Origin: Prevotella sp.
GTDB lineage: Bacteria > Bacteroidota > Bacteroidia > Bacteroidales > Bacteroidaceae
Reading direction: 5' to 3'
DNA: 64,000 nucleotides
Assembly: GCA_017548605.1 (NCBI GenBank)
Contig: JAFYZT010000040.1
Location: forward strand, 248,001 to 312,000
In this document: positions 26,394 to 34,993 of the stretch, in pieces
How the letters are laid out: each line of letters begins with the position of its first letter
How positions within the stretch are numbered: the stretch's first letter is position 1
The notes under the pieces: generated by a model
What the model was told of the DNA's origin: nothing
The model's input: the letters and a program-made list of their open reading frames with translations, nothing else
The model's database searches: none
Position numbers and translations under genes: made by a program

Positions 26394-28028
26394 TTAGTAT
26401 TTAAAAACAAAGTCTTCGAGGATACAGATGGATTTCTCCTTTGTGTCTGAAGAGAAGACGAAGAACAGCGCGTGTTTTCCTGAAAGTTCCGCCAGTTTCG
26501 GCATGGGCACCGACAGTTCTTGAGATTCCTTCGGCATGTCCGCTTTAAGGGTGATTTCAGCCAACTCCTTTCCCCCTTGAGATGTCCATGGTCTGTCGGC
26601 CATTACCTTGATGATTCCATCGACACCTTCGGGAATCAGTCTGAGAAGCATTTGCAGATTCTCCTTTCCGTTGGTGTCCGTGAAATTGAAATATTTGTAC
26701 CCAACGATGGAACCATCGGTATTGTTCACCACACGGTTAGTATTATTACGCAAATCATAGGGAGCATCAAACTTGTCGTCTGTGCCATAGGACGCTTCTA
26801 CATACGAGCCGAAGAACACATTGTTGGGCCATTCATGTTTTGCCACTTTCGGTCCCGTGTACCAACAAGCGATACCTGCGGAATGACGTTCGAGCGGATT
26901 GAGTCCATTGAGAGCGAACCCTTCAGAGTTGTATTCACCTTCGGAAATCTCCACCTTGCCCCCTTCGCCCTCTTCCACCTTAACGGTGATGGGCGCCACC
27001 ATCGCCTGGCGTGCGTACTCATTGAGCCCCGTCTGACGATGATAGAACACATACCACTGATTATTGATTTCGCAAATGCTACCGTGCGTATTGCCAGAAA
27101 CAGTGCCCGATGCGATGGTATCACCTTGTTCGTTGACTTCCCGTCCACGTCCGTCGATGATTGTCCCACCATAAGTCCACGGTCCGAGCGGATGGTCACT
27201 ATATGCATAAGCCAAAGTATAGTTGGTGTCAGGCAGTCCGAACTCTCCGTCCTTTGTCCACCGACTATAAATGAACACATATTTATCTTTTATCTTTCGT
27301 ATTGAAGAAGCCTCAAAGAATCTGAAGATACCTGGTTGGTCCTTTGACGACACCATATCCTCCACCACTTTGGTACCCGGTTTCACAGTAGCCATCGTAG
27401 TAGGATCGAGCTCTGCTCCATAGGACTTTTGGAATCCCCAATATCCGTAAACTTTTCCATCGTCGTCAACAAACACGGCGGGATCGAACTGCAGTACGCC
27501 CTCATTCTTATTGGGGTCGTCATTGCTCCAGTTGCACACGGTGAACGGTCCGTCAGGTCTGTCGCTTTTTGCCACCAATGAGTTACGTCCACCTTCCTGA
27601 TCGTTGGGATAGAGGTAATAGGTCGGTTTTCCATCTGGTCCCTTCACCAATGCCACATCGGGCGCGAAGAGGACATCGGCGGTATGTGCCGAGTCGAAAG
27701 GTTCGCCCTTCGCATTTTTGTCGACCTTGAGAATTTCGCCGTCGTATCTCCAGTGATTGAGGTCGTCGACCGATGCCGACCAGACCACCAATTCACGTCC
27801 GCAGTAGTCTGTGAGGCGGCTGTCATGCGAGCCATAGATATACACCCTTAGTTTTCCCGGGTTATCAGGATCGTCGAACACATACGGTTCCCCGTCAGGG
27901 ATATGTTCCCATAACGGAAGATAGGGATTTCCCACGGTGGAGATGACTTCGGAAGTGTTGTCGCTCTGCTTAGAGCAGGAAGCAGCTAAAAATACAATAG
28001 CCATTGCTGTGAAAAGGGAGAGTTTCAT
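26394..28028 (-). CDS. Glycoside hydrolase family 43 lipoprotein with C-terminal CBM6-like domain
   Basis: This surface or periplasmic enzyme of 544 residues has a lipoprotein signal (lipobox LAASC). A five-bladed GH43 domain (about 30-370) has catalytic-base region EPYVFDDPDN, the central Asp in FAPDVALV and the general acid Glu in RFFEASSIRK. The C-terminal domain (about 380-544) has the beta-sandwich pattern of CBM6. GH43 enzymes cut arabinose or xylose linkages in arabinan or arabinoxylan; the exact activity cannot be decided. The start at 28028 opens the signal peptide. A -7 box lies at 28077-28084. It is divergent from a TonB-dependent receptor. Confidence 0.88.
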   Translation of the reverse strand: MKLSLFTAMAIVFLAASCSKQSDNTSEVISTVGNPYLPLWEHIPDGEPYVFDDPDNPGKLRVYIYGSHDSRLTDYCGRELVVWSASVDDLNHWRYDGEILKVDKNAKGEPFDSAHTADVLFAPDVALVKGPDGKPTYYLYPNDQEGGRNSLVAKSDRPDGPFTVCNWSNDDPNKNEGVLQFDPAVFVDDDGKVYGYWGFQKSYGAELDPTTMATVKPGTKVVEDMVSSKDQPGIFRFFEASSIRKIKDKYVFIYSRWTKDGEFGLPDTNYTLAYAYSDHPLGPWTYGGTIIDGRGREVNEQGDTIASGTVSGNTHGSICEINNQWYVFYHRQTGLNEYARQAMVAPITVKVEEGEGGKVEISEGEYNSEGFALNGLNPLERHSAGIACWYTGPKVAKHEWPNNVFFGSYVEASYGTDDKFDAPYDLRNNTNRVVNNTDGSIVGYKYFNFTDTNGKENLQMLLRLIPEGVDGIIKVMADRPWTSQGGKELAEITLKADMPKESQELSVPMPKLAELSGKHALFFVFSSDTKEKSICILEDFVFKY

Positions 28029-28076
28029 GGGGTTTGAGGTTTGAAGATTGAGATTTGCGGGTGAGGGGTGATGCTG

Positions 28077-28084
28077 CAAAAGTA
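28077..28084 (-). promoter_or_regulatory. -7 box for the GH43 gene
   Basis: TACTTTTG on the minus strand, 49 nt before the ATG at 28028; the leader contains GGGTGAGGGGTGA tract DNA (28040-28072). Confidence 0.45.
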
Positions 28085-28171
28085 ATACTTTTTTCGGAAA
28101 AACGACGATTAACGGCCACTAAACATTCATTATATATACAATAATGAGGCTAAAAAGCCGTTATTTTTGAG

Positions 28172-30574
28172 ATGAAAACAGCATCGAGAGTCTTTTTATC
28201 GGTTTTGGCGTTGATTTTTGGAATTGTCAGCACCAATGCCCAATCGTTCACTTTACAGGGTAAGGTGACCGATGAGGACATGAACCCCGTGGAATTGGCT
28301 ACCGTTGCTGTGTTGAGCCAAGGCAAGGTAACGTTCACCAATCTGAAAGGCGAATATTCGATGCAGCTGATGTCCGACGACAGTGTTGTTGTGCGCTATT
28401 CCATGGTAGGTTATAAGACAAAGACCCGCGTGTTGCGCAACCCCAAGGGCAAGCAGACGTTACAGATACAGTTGTTCAGCGACAACACGTTAGGCGAAGT
28501 CGTTGTTACCGAGACCCGCAGACAGACCACCCAGACACAGACCCTCGACCCCAAGGACTTAAAGACTACCCCATCCGCCTCGGGTAATGCCGTGGAAGAA
28601 CTGATACAGCAACAAGCCGGTGTTTCGACACACGACGAGTTGTCATCGCAATACAATGTGCGTGGTGGCAGTTTCGACGAAAACAGTGTTTATATCAATA
28701 ATGTGGAAGTGTACCGCCCGTTTTTGGTGCGGAGCGGTCAGCAAGAAGGCCTGTCGGTAATCAATGCCGATATGGTGGAGAAAATTGCTTTTTCCACAGG
28801 CGGATATGAAGCCAAGTACGGTGACAAGATGTCGTCGGCATTAGACATCACCTACAAGCGTTTGCAACCCACCGGCGGCAAGAAGAATATTTTCGAAGGC
28901 AGTCTGAATGCCAGTCTTTTAGGAGGTAGTGCCTATATTGGTTTTGGAACAAAGAAACTGTCGTGGTTAAACAGCGTCCGTTATAAGACCAACCGTTACC
29001 TGTTAGGTTCTTTGGAAACCAAAGGAGAGTACACCCCCAACTTCTTGGACTACCAAACCTACCTGAGTTATTCACCGAACAAGCGTTGGACCATCGATTT
29101 GATAGGAAATGTGAGTGAGAACCACTATAATTTCGTTCCCCACGACCGCGAGACCAAGTTCGGCACGATGGAAAACGTGAAGTCATTCAAAGTGTATTTC
29201 GACGGTCAGGAGAAAGATGTTTTCCGTACGTTGTTCGGCACTTTGAACATCACCCGACACATCACCGAGAACACCCATTTGTCGCTCATTGCTTCCGCTT
29301 TTTACACCAAGGAACAAGAGCGTTACGACATACAGGGACAGTATTGGCTGAACCAGACCGAAACCAGTGAGCAATTGGCCGTGGGTAGCTATATGGAGCA
29401 TACCCGTAACTATCTGGAAGCCAACGTAGAGAGTTTCCGTCTTTTATTCACCCACAAGAACAGGCACCATGATTTCCAAGGCGGTGTAACATACCGTTTA
29501 GAACACATCACTGAGAACAGCCGCGAATATGAGATGCGCGACTCCGCCGGCTACACCGTTCCCCATACGGGTGAAGACCTGAACATGATTTACACCCTTT
29601 CGGCCCGTAACAAACTCGACGCCCATCGTATAGAGACCTATCTCCAGGACACCTACCGTTTCTCAAGTGCCGGCGAGAACACCTTCTTCACCCTGAACTA
29701 CGGCATCAGGTTCTCACATTGGAGTTTCAACGGCGAGAGCATCGTCTCGCCCCGCGTATCATTGGCCATCGTTCCCTCGTTCAACCACGATGTCACTTTC
29801 CGCATAGCCGCCGGTATGTATTACCAAGCCCCATTCTTCAAAGAATTACGCGACACGAACACGGTAAATGGCATCACCTATGCCACGCTGAACGACAAGA
29901 TTAAGAGTCAGCGTTCCATCCATTTCATCGGTGCCATGGACTACCGTTTCAAGATGAACGGTCGCCCGTTCCGTTTCTCCGCCGAAGCCTACTACAAGGC
30001 GTTGAGTAACCTGATACCCTACAGTGTGAACAATGTAAAGGTGGTGTATTACGGTACTAACGAAGCCAGCGGCCATGCCATGGGTCTGGACCTGAAACTG
30101 TATGGCGAGTTTGTTCCCGGCACAGATTCGTGGCTCTGTCTGTCCCTGATGGACACGAAGATGAAACTGAACGGCAAGAGTGTACCCATGCCCACCGACC
30201 AGCGTTATGCTGTGAACCTGTTCTTCACCGACTATTTCCCCGGCACCAACCGTTGGAAGATGTCGTTAAAACTGACATTTGCCGATGGATTGCCCTTCTC
30301 CACGCCCCACAAGGGGATAGAGAACAACACCTTCCGTGCCCCCTCCTATAAACGTGCCGACATTGGTATGAGTTTCCGTTTGTTGGACAACGACAAGCGG
30401 CAGAAGAAAATTATCTTCAAGAATATTTGGCTGGGAGTGGACTGTCTGAATCTTTTTGGCGTGAACAACGTGAATAGTTACTATTGGATAACCGACGTGA
30501 GTAACCAGCAGTATGCCGTTCCCAATTATTTGACAGGAAGGCAGATTAATGGCAGGGTGCTATTTGAGTTTTGA
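28172..30574 (+). CDS. TonB-dependent receptor with carboxypeptidase-like regulatory domain
   Basis: This outer-membrane receptor of 800 residues has a signal peptide (about 1-23, ending TNAQ). A CarboxypepD_reg-like domain (about 26-105, FTLQGKVTDEDMNPVELATV) follows. The plug domain (about 125-225) has QYNVRGGSFDENSVYINNVE and FSTGGYEAKYGDKMSSALDI, and a long beta-barrel runs to a terminal RVLFEF with C-terminal Phe. There is no SusD partner and it lacks the SusC length (about 1000), so it is more like a siderophore, metal or peptide receptor than a polysaccharide one. It is divergent from GH43 but not clearly co-regulated with it. Monocistronic. Confidence 0.92.
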   Translation: MKTASRVFLSVLALIFGIVSTNAQSFTLQGKVTDEDMNPVELATVAVLSQGKVTFTNLKGEYSMQLMSDDSVVVRYSMVGYKTKTRVLRNPKGKQTLQIQLFSDNTLGEVVVTETRRQTTQTQTLDPKDLKTTPSASGNAVEELIQQQAGVSTHDELSSQYNVRGGSFDENSVYINNVEVYRPFLVRSGQQEGLSVINADMVEKIAFSTGGYEAKYGDKMSSALDITYKRLQPTGGKKNIFEGSLNASLLGGSAYIGFGTKKLSWLNSVRYKTNRYLLGSLETKGEYTPNFLDYQTYLSYSPNKRWTIDLIGNVSENHYNFVPHDRETKFGTMENVKSFKVYFDGQEKDVFRTLFGTLNITRHITENTHLSLIASAFYTKEQERYDIQGQYWLNQTETSEQLAVGSYMEHTRNYLEANVESFRLLFTHKNRHHDFQGGVTYRLEHITENSREYEMRDSAGYTVPHTGEDLNMIYTLSARNKLDAHRIETYLQDTYRFSSAGENTFFTLNYGIRFSHWSFNGESIVSPRVSLAIVPSFNHDVTFRIAAGMYYQAPFFKELRDTNTVNGITYATLNDKIKSQRSIHFIGAMDYRFKMNGRPFRFSAEAYYKALSNLIPYSVNNVKVVYYGTNEASGHAMGLDLKLYGEFVPGTDSWLCLSLMDTKMKLNGKSVPMPTDQRYAVNLFFTDYFPGTNRWKMSLKLTFADGLPFSTPHKGIENNTFRAPSYKRADIGMSFRLLDNDKRQKKIIFKNIWLGVDCLNLFGVNNVNSYYWITDVSNQQYAVPNYLTGRQINGRVLFEF

Positions 30575-30705
30575 TTAAACGATTTTTGAGGGATGACAGG
30601 TTCCCAAAATAGCAGTTTGTCATGTGGATATGGCAAGATAGGGCGTTTTTTGTTTTAATAACATTTTTTTGATAATTTAAGGTCTGTTATGTCATCGGAA
30701 ATCCC

Positions 30706-30713
30706 TATCTTTG
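30706..30713 (+). promoter_or_regulatory. -7 box for the methylmalonyl-CoA operon
   Basis: TATCTTTG followed by CATGTCA, 31 nt before the mce ATG. Confidence 0.5.
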
Positions 30714-30744
30714 CATGTCATTTTTTAACTAAATATCAATTATT

Positions 30745-31149
30745 ATGAAAATCTCACACATTGAGCATTTAGGTATCGCTGTTCAGAGTATAGAAGAAGC
30801 GCTGCCTTATTTCAAGGAAGTATTGGGTTTGGAGTGCTATGCTGTTGAAGAAGTAGCCGACCAGAAAGTGAAAACCGCTTTTTTGAAATGCGGTGAAGTG
30901 AAGTTGGAACTTCTTGAACCCACATCACCCGAGAGCACTATACAGAAGTGGCTGGACAAGGGAAACAAAGGTGTTCACCACGTAGCCTTCTGCATCGAGG
31001 ATGGTGTAGCCAATGCTTTGGCAGAATGTGATGGCAAGGGTATCCGTCTGATTGACCAGGCTCCCCGCAAAGGTGCAGAGAACCTGAACATCGCCTTCCT
31101 TCATCCGAAATCAACCTGCGGCATATTGACCGAGCTTTGTGAGCATTAA
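30745..31149 (+). CDS. mce: Methylmalonyl-CoA epimerase
   Basis: This vicinal-oxygen-chelate (glyoxalase-fold) enzyme of 134 residues interconverts (R)- and (S)-methylmalonyl-CoA. It opens with HIEHLGIAVQSIEEALPYF (metal-ligand His), followed by KLELLEPTSPES, GNKGVHHVAFCIED (His ligand) and a C-terminal FLHPKSTCGILTEL (Glu ligand). The length is normal. First gene of the succinate-to-propionate branch operon, 88 nt ahead of the carboxyltransferase gene. Confidence 0.96.
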   Translation: MKISHIEHLGIAVQSIEEALPYFKEVLGLECYAVEEVADQKVKTAFLKCGEVKLELLEPTSPESTIQKWLDKGNKGVHHVAFCIEDGVANALAECDGKGIRLIDQAPRKGAENLNIAFLHPKSTCGILTELCEH

Positions 31150-31237
31150 GGGGGCAAGGAGCAAGGGGTATGCTTAATTATACATAAGAGCTGCACTTTA
31201 CCTTTATATTTAGAAAACATTTTCAATTCAACAATAA

Positions 31238-32803
31238 ATGAGCAAACAATTAGAAAAGATCAAGGAGTTAATCGCCAAGCGCGAGAAGGCTCGTTTGGGA
31301 GGTGGTGAGAAAGCCATCGAGAAGCAGCATGCCCGTGGTAAATATACCGCCCGTGAGCGCATCGACATGTTGCTTGACGAAGGAAGTTTTGAAGAGTTCG
31401 ACATGTTCAAGCTCCACCGTTGCACCAACTTCGGCATGGAAAAGAAGCAGTTCCTGGGTGACGGTGTTGTCGCCGGTTCCGGTACTGTTGACGGTCGTTT
31501 GGTATATATCTTTGCCCAGGACTTCACAGTCAATGGCGGTTCATTGTCAGAGACAATGGCCGAGAAGATTTGCAAGGTGATGGACATGGGTATGAAGATG
31601 GGAGCCCCTGTCATCGGCATCAACGACTCTGGTGGTGCCCGTATCCAGGAAGGTATCAACGCATTGGCCGGCTACGCCGAGATTTTCGAGCGTAACATTC
31701 TGGCCTCTGGTGTCATCCCCCAGATTTCCGGTATTTTCGGTCCCTGCGCCGGCGGTGCTGTCTATTCCCCCGCATTGACCGACTTCACGCTGATGATGGA
31801 GAACACCTCGTATATGTTCTTGACAGGTCCGAAGGTGGTGAAGACCGTTACCGGTGAGGATATCGACCAAGAGCACCTCGGTGGTGCCAGTGTCCACGCC
31901 ACGAAGAGTGGTGTCACCCATTTCACCGCCTCGACGGAAGAGGAAGCCATTGAGATGATCAAGACCCTGTTGAGTTACATTCCTTCGAACAATATGGAGG
32001 AAGCCCCCCGCAAGGAGTGCACGGACCCCATCAACCGTATGGAAGACAGCCTGAACGAGTTACTGCCCGATGACCCCAACAAGGCTTACGACATGTATAA
32101 AGTGATCAGCGCCATCACCGACAATGGTGAGTTCTTTGAGGTACAGCCCAAGTTTGCCAAGAACATCATCGTTGGCTTTGCCCGTTTCAACGGTCAGAGC
32201 GTGGGTATCGTGGCCAACCAGCCTTCGTGCTATGCCGGTGTCCTCGATGTGAACGCCAGCCGCAAGGGAGCACGTTTCGTCCGTTTCTGCGATGCTTTCA
32301 ATATCCCCATCGTCAGTCTGGTGGACGTTCCTGGATTCCTCCCCGGTACCGGTCAGGAATACAACGCCGTTATCTTGCACGGAGCGCAGTTGCTATACGC
32401 CTATGGCGAAGCCACAGTTCCCAAGGTGACCGTGACATTGCGCAAGAGTTACGGCGGCAGCCATATCGTGATGGGTTGCAAGCAGTTGCACACCGACCTC
32501 AACTACGCATGGCCCAATGCCGAGATTGCCGTGATGGGAGCCTCTGGCGCTGTTGCCGTGTTGTATGCCAAGGAAGCGAAAGCCAAGAAAGAAGCCGGCG
32601 AGGACGCCAAGGCATTCATTGCCGAGAAGGAGCAGGAATATTCCGACCTGTTTGCCAATCCCTACCAGGCTGCTAAATATGGCTATATCGACGACGTGAT
32701 AGAGCCGCGCAACACTCGTTTCCGTATCTGCCGCGCCTTGGCCCAGTTGGCCACGAAGCGTGATGCCCTTCCCGCGAAGAAACACGGCAATATCCCCATG
32801 TAA
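31238..32803 (+). CDS. mmdA: Methylmalonyl-CoA decarboxylase / propionyl-CoA carboxylase carboxyltransferase subunit
   Basis: This carboxyltransferase of 521 residues has two crotonase-like halves. The N half has GMKMGAPVIGINDSGGARIQ and PCAGGAVYSPALTDF (oxyanion Gly-Ala), the C half has VDVPGFLPGTGQEYNAVILHGAQ and KSYGGSHIVMG. It moves CO2 between methylmalonyl-CoA and biotin on the carrier protein encoded two genes downstream. In Bacteroidales this complex usually decarboxylates methylmalonyl-CoA to propionyl-CoA coupled to Na+ export, but the membrane beta subunit is not encoded beside it here. The gene-symbol choice follows the Bacteroidales convention. Confidence 0.93.
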   Translation: MSKQLEKIKELIAKREKARLGGGEKAIEKQHARGKYTARERIDMLLDEGSFEEFDMFKLHRCTNFGMEKKQFLGDGVVAGSGTVDGRLVYIFAQDFTVNGGSLSETMAEKICKVMDMGMKMGAPVIGINDSGGARIQEGINALAGYAEIFERNILASGVIPQISGIFGPCAGGAVYSPALTDFTLMMENTSYMFLTGPKVVKTVTGEDIDQEHLGGASVHATKSGVTHFTASTEEEAIEMIKTLLSYIPSNNMEEAPRKECTDPINRMEDSLNELLPDDPNKAYDMYKVISAITDNGEFFEVQPKFAKNIIVGFARFNGQSVGIVANQPSCYAGVLDVNASRKGARFVRFCDAFNIPIVSLVDVPGFLPGTGQEYNAVILHGAQLLYAYGEATVPKVTVTLRKSYGGSHIVMGCKQLHTDLNYAWPNAEIAVMGASGAVAVLYAKEAKAKKEAGEDAKAFIAEKEQEYSDLFANPYQAAKYGYIDDVIEPRNTRFRICRALAQLATKRDALPAKKHGNIPM

Positions 32804-32815
32804 AGCGAGAGAGCC

Positions 32816-32974
32816 ATGGCAAAGACGAATAACGAAGTGTATGCAGCCATCGCTATGGCACTGCATGAGTTCAAAGGCAACAATGTACACGACAAGGAGG
32901 CTGGCATCATCACCATCCGTCCCCACCACACCGAGTGGAACGGCCATACACTGATGATGACACAGCATCCTTAA
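32816..32974 (+). CDS. Short OadG-like subunit of the methylmalonyl-CoA complex
   Basis: A 52-residue gene lies between mmdA (12 nt) and the biotin carrier (23 nt). Its product starts MAKTNNEVYAAIAMALHEF, has VHDKEAGIITIRPHHTEWNG in the middle and ends MMTQHP. The AIAMAL..VHD.E.GIITI..W pattern resembles the soluble C-terminal part of OadG/gamma-type subunits of sodium-pumping decarboxylases. The usual N-terminal transmembrane helix is absent. I infer an assembly role bridging carboxyltransferase and carrier. Its position in the operon makes it a real gene despite its size. Confidence 0.75.
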   Translation: MAKTNNEVYAAIAMALHEFKGNNVHDKEAGIITIRPHHTEWNGHTLMMTQHP

Positions 32975-32997
32975 TGAGACCCAAACAAACGTTTATC

Positions 32998-33426
32998 ATG
33001 AAAGAATACAAATATACGATCAACGGCAACAAGTATGAGGTTGCCATCGGCGACATTGTAGAGAACATCGCCACAGTATGCGTGAACGGCGAGGAGTACA
33101 AGGTTGAGATGGAGCCCGAAGCCGAGCCCGAGAAGAAGAAAGTAGTGGTGAAGCCCGTGGCAGAACAGCCTGCCGCTTCCGAATCAGCTGCCCCCAGTGG
33201 TCCTGTGAACACAAACAATGCATTGAAGGCTCCTCTGCCCGGTGTTGTTGTAGAAATCAGAGTAGCTGTGGGCGATGTCGTGAAGAAAGGCGACGTGGTG
33301 GTGGTGTTGGAAGCCATGAAGATGGCTAACAACCTGGAAGCCGAGAAAGACGGAACCGTCACTGCCGTATGCGTACAACAAGGTGCAAGCGTCATGGAAG
33401 ACACTCCCCTTGTAGTGATAGAGTAA
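32998..33426 (+). CDS. Biotin carboxyl carrier protein of the methylmalonyl-CoA complex
   Basis: This protein of 142 residues has an N-terminal domain (about 1-45, YKYTINGNKYEVAIGDI), a Pro/Ala/Glu linker (about 45-75) and a C-terminal biotinyl domain. The biotin lysine is Lys108 in EAMKM, framed by APLPGVVVEI and a closing GASVMEDTPLVVIE. It carries CO2 between the carboxyltransferase and its partner. The ATG at 32998 is preferred over 32935 because the longer frame overlaps the OadG-like gene. A perfect 19-bp terminator follows. Confidence 0.94.
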   Translation: MKEYKYTINGNKYEVAIGDIVENIATVCVNGEEYKVEMEPEAEPEKKKVVVKPVAEQPAASESAAPSGPVNTNNALKAPLPGVVVEIRVAVGDVVKKGDVVVVLEAMKMANNLEAEKDGTVTAVCVQQGASVMEDTPLVVIE

Positions 33427-33462
33427 CCTCACCATTCCCTCCCATGAATGAGGGGAAGATAC

Positions 33463-33504
33463 AAAATAATGAGGGCTGCGAGATTTCGCAGCCCTCATTA
33501 TTTT
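33463..33504 (+). terminator. Strong terminator of the methylmalonyl-CoA operon
   Basis: AAAATAATGAGGGCTGCGA pairs perfectly over 19 bp with its complement around GATT, ending in TTATTTT. Symmetrical A and T ends allow use from both strands, so it can also serve panD. Confidence 0.9.
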
Positions 33505-33575
33505 AAGCTGTGGAGGATTAATTGAGTGAAAACCGTAGCCTGACGATTAAAGCCCTAAGCTACCAATTACATACT

Positions 33576-33923
33576 TCAATCCTCTACCCTGTTGTTTTTA
33601 GGAAATACGATGGTAGGTGTGTAGTTTCTGGCCTCCTCTATGTCCATGGTAGCATAGGAAATGATGATGATGGTATCGCCCACCTCACATTTTCTTGCTG
33701 CTGCGCCATTAAGGCATATACAACCCGAACCTCTTTCCCCTTTTATGATATACGTTTCGAGCCTTTCCCCATTGTTATTATTGACGATTTCAACCTTCTC
33801 GCCTGCAATCATATTGGCTGCATCCATCAAGTCCTCGTCGATGGTGATGCTGCCCATATACTTCAGGTTGGCTTCTGTCACCTCCACGCAATGGAGTTTA
33901 GACTTCATGACTTCAATCATCAT
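33576..33923 (-). CDS. panD: Aspartate 1-decarboxylase
   Basis: This pyruvoyl enzyme precursor of 115 residues makes beta-alanine for pantothenate. The self-cleavage site is the Gly-Ser of [18 protein letters not shown] (about 22-25), where the Ser becomes the pyruvoyl group. The [22 protein letters not shown] segment and ISYATMD are family hallmarks. The start may be the first or second ATG of ATGATG. It follows panC by 15 nt, so the two pantothenate genes form an operon. Confidence 0.96.
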   Translation of the reverse strand: MMIEVMKSKLHCVEVTEANLKYMGSITIDEDLMDAANMIAGEKVEIVNNNNGERLETYIIKGERGSGCICLNGAAARKCEVGDTIIIISYATMDIEEARNYTPTIVFPKNNRVED

Positions 33924-33938
33924 AGTCGTACAGTGTTA

Positions 33939-34790
33939 TTATTCTTTAAACTTTATATGGTCAATCAATCTGATGGGTATCTTTCCGCAATACACGGTGA
34001 TACATCCCACTACATAAGGAGAGTCGTCCCATGTTGAAACATCTTGTAAAGTATTCCCATCGACGATGGAGAAATACTCCACTTCGAGCCCTTCAATATC
34101 ATTGATGGTCTTTACCACCATATCGTGTGTTTCCTCAACGGAATGTTTTTTTGCATATTGGACACCCTTTTTCAGTGCTTTGAAGATATTGGGAGCTATT
34201 GCCCTTTCTTCCGGTGCCAGAAGCGTGTTGCGACTGCTCTTTGCCAGTCCATCCTTTTCCCTGACGATTGGACATTCCACGATTTCCACAGGAATGCCCA
34301 AAGCCTTTACCATACATTTGACGACGGCTATCTGTTGCCAGTCCTTCTCTCCAAAATATGCTTTCTTCGGTCTGACAATATAGAACAGTCTGCTCACCAC
34401 CTGGCACACCCCATTGAAGTGTCCCGGCCGATGTGCTCCCTCCATAACAGTGGAGACGGGAGGGTATTCGAATTGTCGTGTGTCGGGCGTGGGATACATC
34501 TCTTCCACGGAAGGAGCGAACACGAAGTCGGCCCCCACCTTCTCGAGCAGGTCGCAGTCCTTCTCAAGGTCACGTGGATAGTTCTTGAGGTCGTTTTTGT
34601 CATTGAACTGGGTCGGGTTGACGAAAACCGACACAACGGTGACATCATTATCCTCCACGCTCTTTTTCACCAATGAAGCATGTCCCTCGTGGAGGGCGCC
34701 CATGGTAGGAACCAGCCCAATGGACAATCCTTTTTTCCTCAGTTCGAAGAGTTCATTTTGCAGTTCTGCGTTTTTCTGAAAAACCTTCAT
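33939..34790 (-). CDS. panC: Pantothenate synthetase
   Basis: This ATP-dependent ligase of 283 residues joins pantoate and beta-alanine. It shows the nucleotidyl-transferase HIGH-like motif [15 protein letters not shown] (about 27-41), [13 protein letters not shown], the [15 protein letters not shown] block and [13 protein letters not shown] (KMSKS-like). The ATG at 34790 gives the normal N-terminus; the TTG at 34820 is rejected. A TTATTTTG element at 34818-34825 may be an imperfect -7 box. Confidence 0.96.
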   Translation of the reverse strand: MKVFQKNAELQNELFELRKKGLSIGLVPTMGALHEGHASLVKKSVEDNDVTVVSVFVNPTQFNDKNDLKNYPRDLEKDCDLLEKVGADFVFAPSVEEMYPTPDTRQFEYPPVSTVMEGAHRPGHFNGVCQVVSRLFYIVRPKKAYFGEKDWQQIAVVKCMVKALGIPVEIVECPIVREKDGLAKSSRNTLLAPEERAIAPNIFKALKKGVQYAKKHSVEETHDMVVKTINDIEGLEVEYFSIVDGNTLQDVSTWDDSPYVVGCITVYCGKIPIRLIDHIKFKE

Positions 34791-34932
34791 ACCAGAAAAC
34801 ATATCTTTAATCGGGTGCAAAATAACTACTTTTTTCTCAAATTAGGAAACAAATAAGTGAAAAATATCCTCAAAGGACTGTGGTTTTCCTTAAATTAAAC
34901 AAAAAGAATGTATAAAAACCGACTTTTTTTTG

Positions 34933-34940
34933 TAATTTTG
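34933..34940 (+). promoter_or_regulatory. -7 box for the GT5-DUF4270 operon
   Basis: TAATTTTG preceded by a T run and followed by CAAATTGATAGG, 54-60 nt before the first ATG. Confidence 0.5.
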
Positions 34941-34993
34941 CAAATTGATAGGCTGTACCATCATCTTACGGCCGTAAAAAAACCAAAAACAGG

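Noticed and set aside
28162..28169. TATTTTTG box just before the TonB-receptor ATG
   Set aside because: It ends 2 nt before the ATG, so transcription would begin inside the signal-peptide codons; probably a chance match unless the mRNA is leaderless.
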